Source: Ensifer sp. IC4062 (GTDB lineage Bacteria > Pseudomonadota > Alphaproteobacteria > Rhizobiales > Rhizobiaceae). Taken from it: a stretch of 64,000 nt of DNA. How positions within the stretch are numbered: position 1 is the first letter of the stretch; every line of letters starts with the position of its first letter. The stretch covers positions 62,001-126,000 of the forward strand of contig NZ_JADYVD010000003.1 of assembly GCF_020193575.1 (NCBI RefSeq), in the 5' to 3' direction. Both the position numbers and the translations under genes were made by a program. The notes under the pieces are model-generated. The model worked only from the letters and a program-made list of their open reading frames with translations. It had not been told where the DNA came from and made no database searches. Below, one piece after another: positions 59,605 through 64,000 of the stretch.

Positions 59605-60738
59605 TTGGGACAGCTCAATCTCAAAAAGGTTCAGAAATTCTACGGCACCTACGAAGTGCTGAAGGGTGTCGAACTCGAAGTCAGGAATGGCGAGTTCGTG
59701 GTCTTCGTAGGCCCGTCGGGCTGCGGCAAGTCCACGCTGCTCAGAATGATCGCTGGCCTCGACGAGACGACGGCGGGCGACATCGTCATCGACGGCAAGC
59801 GTGTCAACGACCTGCCGCCGGTCAAGCGCGGCATCGCCATGGTCTTCCAGTCCTATGCGCTCTATCCCCACATGACGGTATTCGAGAACATCGCCTTCCC
59901 GCTGCGCGTGGAAAAGATGCCCGAGGAGAAGCTGAAGGCCAAGGTCGAGCATGCGGCGCGCATTCTCCATCTCGATCAGCGGCTGCAGCAGAAGCCCGGC
60001 ATGCTCTCTGGCGGTCAGCGCCAGCGCGTCGCGATCGGCCGGGCGATCGTGCGCGAGCCGAAGATCTTCCTCTTCGACGAGCCGCTGTCGAACCTTGATG
60101 CGGCCTTGCGCGCAGACATGCGCATCGAACTGGCAAAACTGCACCGGCAACTGAAAGCAACGATGATCTACGTCACGCACGACCAGGTCGAAGCGATGAC
60201 GATGGCGGACCGGATCGTCGTGCTGAACGCCGGAGAGATCGCCCAGACGGGCGCGCCGCTCGAACTCTATCACAAACCGGCCAACACCTTTGTGGCCGGC
60301 TTCATCGGCAACCCGAAAATGAACTTCCTGCCGGTCACCTGCAAGAGTGCAAGCGACACTGGCGTCGAGGTTGAATACAAGGGGCAGACGGTGGTCATTC
60401 CGGTGGCGCCGCGCAGCGGCATGGCTGGTACGACCTTGACCCTTGGCGTGCGCCCCGAGCATATACAGATCGGTTCCGGCGACCTGACGTTGACGGTCAC
60501 ACCCTCCGTCATCGAGCGTCTCGGCGCCCATACCGTTGCCTATGCTTCGCTCGGAGGCGAGGGGGAACACTATTGCGCTATGCTTTCGGGCACCGCTGCG
60601 ATCCGGGCGGACCAGGAGGTCAGGACCGGCATCCGTGCCGCTGACTGCCATCTGTTCGATGAAAACGGCATCGCCTTCGAACGTCGCGTCGAGATGACAG
60701 ATATCGACATGGCGCTTTTCGGCCCTGCAGCAGCCTGA
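59605..60738 (+). CDS. Sugar ABC ATPase (UgpC/MsmK/MalK-like)
   Basis: A 377-residue ATPase: Walker A GPSGCGKSTLLRM, MVFQSYALYPHMTV, signature LSGGQRQRVAIGRAIV, Walker B IFLFDEPLSNLD, switch THDQVEAM, then an OB/TOBE C-terminal domain (GVRPEHIQIG). TTG at 59605 has ggag at a spacing of 8 and gives the usual MGQLNLKKVQKFYG start, so it is preferred over GTG 59581. Last transport gene of the operon. Confidence 0.93.
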   Translation: MGQLNLKKVQKFYGTYEVLKGVELEVRNGEFVVFVGPSGCGKSTLLRMIAGLDETTAGDIVIDGKRVNDLPPVKRGIAMVFQSYALYPHMTVFENIAFPLRVEKMPEEKLKAKVEHAARILHLDQRLQQKPGMLSGGQRQRVAIGRAIVREPKIFLFDEPLSNLDAALRADMRIELAKLHRQLKATMIYVTHDQVEAMTMADRIVVLNAGEIAQTGAPLELYHKPANTFVAGFIGNPKMNFLPVTCKSASDTGVEVEYKGQTVVIPVAPRSGMAGTTLTLGVRPEHIQIGSGDLTLTVTPSVIERLGAHTVAYASLGGEGEHYCAMLSGTAAIRADQEVRTGIRAADCHLFDENGIAFERRVEMTDIDMALFGPAAA

Positions 60739-60846
60739 TCGGCTCGCGCGCATCTGATTGCGCCAGAGGAAGTTTCCCGTTCCGTGATTGTTGGCGTAGA
60801 GTACCGACGTCAAGCTGGCTCGGGGAATTCATATCGGGAGGCAGGA

Positions 60847-61230
60847 ATGGAGGAAATAACCGTCAACGTGCGCTACATGGTTGACGACGTTGAAGCTTCC
60901 ATCGAGTGGTACACGAAGCATCTCGGGTTTTCGCTTCTCTCCAACCACGCTCCGGCATTCGCGGACATCAAGCGGGGAGCGCTACGGCTGCTGCTCAGTG
61001 GGCCCTTGAGCTCTGCGGGACGACCGATGCCCGACGGCGAGCGTCCTCAGCCCGGCGGCTGGAACCGGATCCACCTCATCGTCGATGATCTGGCTGCCGA
61101 GGTCGCCCGACTGAAAGCCGCCGGCGCCAGGTTCCGCAACGACATCGTCACCGGGCCCGGCGGATCACAGATCCTGTTGATCGACCCGTCCGGCAATTTT
61201 GTCGAGCTGTTCCAGCCCGCCGGTCGCTGA
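60847..61230 (+). CDS. VOC superfamily (glyoxalase-like) protein
   Basis: A 127-residue cytoplasmic protein with the vicinal oxygen chelate fold: VNVRYMVDDVEASIEWYTKHLGFSLL in the first beta-alpha-beta-beta-beta module and RIHLIVDDLAAEVARLKAAGARFRN through DPSGNFVELFQP in the second. Candidate metal ligands are the His in RIHLIV and Glu in FVELF. The ATG at 60847 follows gggaggcagga. It lies 108 bp after the ATPase gene and may be in the same unit or separate. Substrate unknown. Confidence 0.88.
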   Translation: MEEITVNVRYMVDDVEASIEWYTKHLGFSLLSNHAPAFADIKRGALRLLLSGPLSSAGRPMPDGERPQPGGWNRIHLIVDDLAAEVARLKAAGARFRNDIVTGPGGSQILLIDPSGNFVELFQPAGR

Positions 61231-61266
61231 TAGGGGCTGGCAAACCAGTCGGGCGGGCACGGTTGA

Positions 61267-61294
61267 CGGAGCGCCGCGGATGGACAGCGCTCCG
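61267..61294. terminator. Bidirectional hairpin between VOC and aminotransferase genes
   Basis: CGGAGCGC (61267-61274) and GCGCTCCG (61287-61294), loop of 12, in a 93-bp convergent gap. Confidence 0.55.
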
Positions 61295-61323
61295 CCGGAT
61301 TTGAACGACCGGAATTCAGGCGA

Positions 61324-62703
61324 TCATTTTTTGCCGAGGACTTCGGAGATGGCGCCGACTGCCGCCTTCACGACGATGTCGGCCTCTTCCCGCGTCAGGC
61401 AGAGCGGCGGCGCAAAGCCCAGGATGTCACCCTGCGGCATCGCCCGGCCAAGGACGCCGCGCTCTGCCAGCGCCGTAGCCACCCTTGGGCCAACCTTCTG
61501 CGCCGGATCGAAGAACTTCCGGTCGTCCCGGTCTTCAACGAACTCGATCGCCGCCATCAGACCATCTCCGCGCACTTCGCCGACGCGCCTGTGCTCCGAG
61601 AACGCCTTTGCAAGTTCGGATCGGAAATATGCTCCGGTCGAGCCGGCATTCTCGACGATGCCGAGCTCATCGATCAGTTCGAGATTGGCGATACCGGCGG
61701 CAGCGCAGATCGGGTGGGCGGAGTAGGTCCAGCCATGGCCGATCGGGCCGAGTTCGTCCGATCCCTGCACCAGCACCTGCCAGATCTTTTCCGAGACGAT
61801 GCTGCCTGAGAGCGGCGCATAGGCCGAGGTCAGGCCCTTGGCGATGGTGATGAGGTCCGGCTTGATGCCGTAGTGATCGGAACCGAACATGGTGCCGAGA
61901 CGTCCGAAGCCCGTGACGACCTCGTCGGCAACGAGCAGGATGTCGTATTTCTTGAGCACCGCCTGGATCTTCTGCCAGTAACCCTTCGGCGGCGGCACGA
62001 TGCCGCCCGTGCCAAGGATAGGCTCACCGATGAAGGCTGCGATTGTATCCGGCCCTTCGGCGAGGATCATTTCCTCCAGCTTGTCGGCACAATATTGCGA
62101 GAACTGCTCTTCGTTCATCGAGCGATCCGGACGGCGGAAATAATAGGGCGCCTCGGTGTGCAGGATTGGTGCGCGCGGCAGATCGAAGGCGTTGTGGAAA
62201 AGGTGCAGACCGGTCAGCGAGCCGGTCATCACGCCTGAACCATGATAGCCGCGCCAACGGGAAATAATCTTCTTCTTCTCGGGCCTTCCGAGGATGTTGT
62301 TGTAATACCAGATGAGCTTGATGTTGGTCTCGTTGGCATCCGAACCGGAGAGACCGAAATAGACGCGGCTCATGCCTTTGGGTGCGCGATCGATGATCAT
62401 CTTGGAGAGCCGGATCGAGGCCTCGGTGCCGTGGCCGACATAGGCGTGATAGTAGGCGAGGTTCTTCGCCTGTTCGCCGATCGCCTCGGCTATCTTCTGC
62501 CGACCATAGCCGACATTGACGCAGTAAAGGCCAGCGAAGGCGTCGAGGCTGCGCTTACCGGCAACATCGGTGATGTATACGCCTTCGCCGTCACTGATGA
62601 CCCGCGTCGGCGTCTCGCCGCGCGCATGCATGCCCATATGCGTGGACGGATGGAAGAAATGGTCGCGGTCCCAGGCGGTGAGTTCGTTGTTTTTATCGAG
62701 CAT
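61324..62703 (-). CDS. Class III (omega-amino acid:pyruvate type) aminotransferase
   Basis: A 459-residue PLP enzyme of the acetylornithine/omega-amino group: GVYITDVAGKRSLDAFAGLYCVNVGYG at the N-terminus, GSDANETNIK, the Asp-containing LLVADEVVTGFGRLG and the Schiff-base Lys in LITIAKGLTSAYAPLSG. Substrates of close relatives include GABA, putrescine, beta-alanine and other omega-amines with pyruvate. ATG at 62703 follows aaaggaaag. It lies 24 bp downstream of a succinate-semialdehyde-type dehydrogenase, so a two-step omega-amine to acid route is likely. Confidence 0.92.
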   Translation of the reverse strand: MLDKNNELTAWDRDHFFHPSTHMGMHARGETPTRVISDGEGVYITDVAGKRSLDAFAGLYCVNVGYGRQKIAEAIGEQAKNLAYYHAYVGHGTEASIRLSKMIIDRAPKGMSRVYFGLSGSDANETNIKLIWYYNNILGRPEKKKIISRWRGYHGSGVMTGSLTGLHLFHNAFDLPRAPILHTEAPYYFRRPDRSMNEEQFSQYCADKLEEMILAEGPDTIAAFIGEPILGTGGIVPPPKGYWQKIQAVLKKYDILLVADEVVTGFGRLGTMFGSDHYGIKPDLITIAKGLTSAYAPLSGSIVSEKIWQVLVQGSDELGPIGHGWTYSAHPICAAAGIANLELIDELGIVENAGSTGAYFRSELAKAFSEHRRVGEVRGDGLMAAIEFVEDRDDRKFFDPAQKVGPRVATALAERGVLGRAMPQGDILGFAPPLCLTREEADIVVKAAVGAISEVLGKK

Positions 62704-62727
62704 GTTCTTTCCTTTCGTCAAATCCGT

Positions 62728-64000
62728 TCAGGCGGCGGTGTCGATGCAGAGATATTTGAGTTCGGTGAAGGCCTCCATGCCATGGCGTGAGCCTTCGCGC
62801 GCTAAGCCGGACTGCTTCCAGCCGCCGAAGGGGATTGGCCCGCCGGTGATCTTCACCCGGTTGATGGCCACCATGCCGTATTCGAGCGCTCGGGCGAGCC
62901 GCAACTGGCGAGCGCCGTTTTCTGTGACGACATAGGCCACGAGGCCATACTCGGTGTCGTTCGCCCGGGCGATCACCTCATCCTCGCAGTCGAACGCGGT
63001 GACGGCCGCCACGGGACCGAATGTCTCTTCGCGCATGATCAGCGCGTCGTCCGGCACATCGGTGAGAACGGTTGGTTGGAAGAACAGCGGCCCTGCGGCG
63101 TGCCGCTTGCCGCCGATCGCGAGTTTCGCGCCGCATTTCAGCGCGTCGGCGACCTGCTCTTCGACCTTGGCGATGGCACGCTCATGCATGAGCGGTCCGA
63201 TGTCCGTGTCTTGTGAGAGCCCCGCACCGATCTTGAGACGGGAAACGCGTGCAGCGAAGGCTTCGTTGAAGGCTTTCAGGATCGGCCGTTCGACATAGAT
63301 CCGGTTCGCCGCAAGGCAGTCTTGCCCGGAGGTCGCGAACTTTGCGACGATCGCGATGTCGGCAGCCTTCTCCACGTCGGCATCCGCGAAAACGATGAGC
63401 GGGGCATGGCCGCCGAGTTCCATCACCAGCCGCTTCAACGTCGGAGCGCACTGGCGGGCGATCAGCTTGCCGATCTCGGTCGAGCCGGTGAAGCTCATGG
63501 CGCGGACGCGGGGTTCCTCGCAGAGGCGGCCGACAATGGTCGCGGCATCACCGGTGACGACGTTGAAGACGCCGGCCGGAAGACCGGCGCGCTCGCCGAG
63601 TTCCGCAAGCGCCAGGGCGGAAAGCGGTGTCTCGGAAGAGGGGTGGGCAACGACGGTGCAGCCGGCGGCAAACGCAGCGGCGGCCTTTCGCGTGATCATC
63701 GCGGAGGGGAAGTTCCAGGGCGTGACGACACCGACCACGCCGAGCGCCTCGCGGCGCACGATCATCTCCGCACCCGGCAGATGGCTCGTCACGCTCTCCG
63801 CGTTGAGCCGCTTGCCTTCCTCGGCATACCACTCGATGAAGGAGGCGGCGTAGTCGATTTCTCCACGGGATTCCGCAAGCGATTTACCCTGCTCCAGCGT
63901 CATCAGCAGGGCGAGATCCTCCTTGGCGGCAAGCATCAGCTCGTACCATTTGCGCAGAATGGCGGTGCGTGCTTGCGGCAGCATGCTACGCCAGGCCGGG
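62728..64000 (-). CDS. Succinate-semialdehyde dehydrogenase-like ALDH (5' end outside window)
   Basis: The visible 424 residues are the C-terminal part of a GabD-type NAD(P) aldehyde dehydrogenase: VVTPWNFPSAMITRKAAAAFAAGC, FTGSTEIGKLIARQCAPTLKRLVMELGGHAPLIVF (catalytic Glu), SGQDCLAANRIYVE (catalytic Cys) and EETFGPVAAV. The frame stays open upstream of the ATG at 63984 (PAWRSMLPQART matches the family interior), so about 60 N-terminal residues lie beyond base 64000. It precedes the aminotransferase on the same strand; the aldehyde it makes would be the substrate. Confidence 0.93.
   Translation of the reverse strand, partial: PAWRSMLPQARTAILRKWYELMLAAKEDLALLMTLEQGKSLAESRGEIDYAASFIEWYAEEGKRLNAESVTSHLPGAEMIVRREALGVVGVVTPWNFPSAMITRKAAAAFAAGCTVVAHPSSETPLSALALAELGERAGLPAGVFNVVTGDAATIVGRLCEEPRVRAMSFTGSTEIGKLIARQCAPTLKRLVMELGGHAPLIVFADADVEKAADIAIVAKFATSGQDCLAANRIYVERPILKAFNEAFAARVSRLKIGAGLSQDTDIGPLMHERAIAKVEEQVADALKCGAKLAIGGKRHAAGPLFFQPTVLTDVPDDALIMREETFGPVAAVTAFDCEDEVIARANDTEYGLVAYVVTENGARQLRLARALEYGMVAINRVKITGGPIPFGGWKQSGLAREGSRHGMEAFTELKYLCIDTAA

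Noticed and set aside
1-64000. tRNA genes, rRNA, integrase, transposase or CRISPR array
   Set aside because: None was seen on reading the sequence; a tRNAscan or profile search was not possible here.

Overview
The window reads as a high-GC alphaproteobacterial replicon of the family Rhizobiaceae, most likely a Sinorhizobium/Ensifer chromid of the pSymB type. The reasons are the dense load of ABC uptake operons and catabolic genes, the gcl-hyi-glxR-ttuD block, the ROSE-type heat-shock leader, and RIME-like and other rhizobial intergenic repeats. No rRNA, tRNA, phage, transposase or CRISPR array was seen. The species call is inference.

Region 1 (1-16.9 kb) is mainly purine salvage and catabolism. 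It holds the 3' part of xdhB, then xdhC, a LysR regulator divergent from puuD-guaD, and an IclR regulator divergent from gcl-hyi-glxR-ttuD. Together these lead from guanine/xanthine to urate and 5-hydroxyisourate, and separately from glyoxylate to glycerate or 2-phosphoglycerate. An unrelated block sits inside it: a deletion scar joining remnants of an HxlR regulator and a quinone oxidoreductase, an orphan treY, and a glycine/asparagine-rich secreted peptide. Region 2 (16.9-26.7 kb) holds two Hsp20 genes behind a predicted RpoH promoter and ROSE thermometer, a divergent DUF982 gene, and the envelope pair alpha-2-macroglobulin (yfhM-like) and PBP1C.

Region 3 (26.7-32.9 kb) is a PotABCD-like ABC importer ending in a hydantoin-racemase-like gene, with a divergent FCD-type GntR regulator. 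Region 4 (32.8-38.3 kb) has an RDD gene fragment, then a DeoR-family regulator, deoC, a two-domain aldehyde dehydrogenase and a FucU/RbsD-like mutarotase, a probable deoxyribose module. Region 5 (38.4-44.9 kb) is a dipeptide-type ABC importer with a GAF protein at one end and an XRE-cupin regulator coupled to the binding protein at the other.

Region 6 (45-51 kb) is a set of small stress or accessory genes: OsmC, DUF2231, a dimethylargininase-like hydrolase, an unrecognised exported protein, a TSUP permease, and a DUF4126 protein overlapping a MerA-like flavoprotein. EcfG/RpoE2-like promoter motifs lie upstream of osmC, the DUF2231 gene and treY. Region 7 (51.2-55.2 kb) is a YehZYXW-type osmoprotectant importer. 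Region 8 (55.3-61.2 kb) is a CUT1 sugar ABC operon led by a Gfo/Idh/MocA oxidoreductase, followed by a VOC protein. Region 9 (61.3-64 kb) has a class III aminotransferase and the 3' part of a succinate-semialdehyde-type dehydrogenase that runs off the window.

No wholly new system is obvious. The most informative signals are regulatory (the heat-shock divergon, the putative general-stress promoters, palindromic operators, and hairpins placed after binding-protein genes) and evolutionary (gene remnants at deletion junctions and repeat elements inserted in frame in pbpC).
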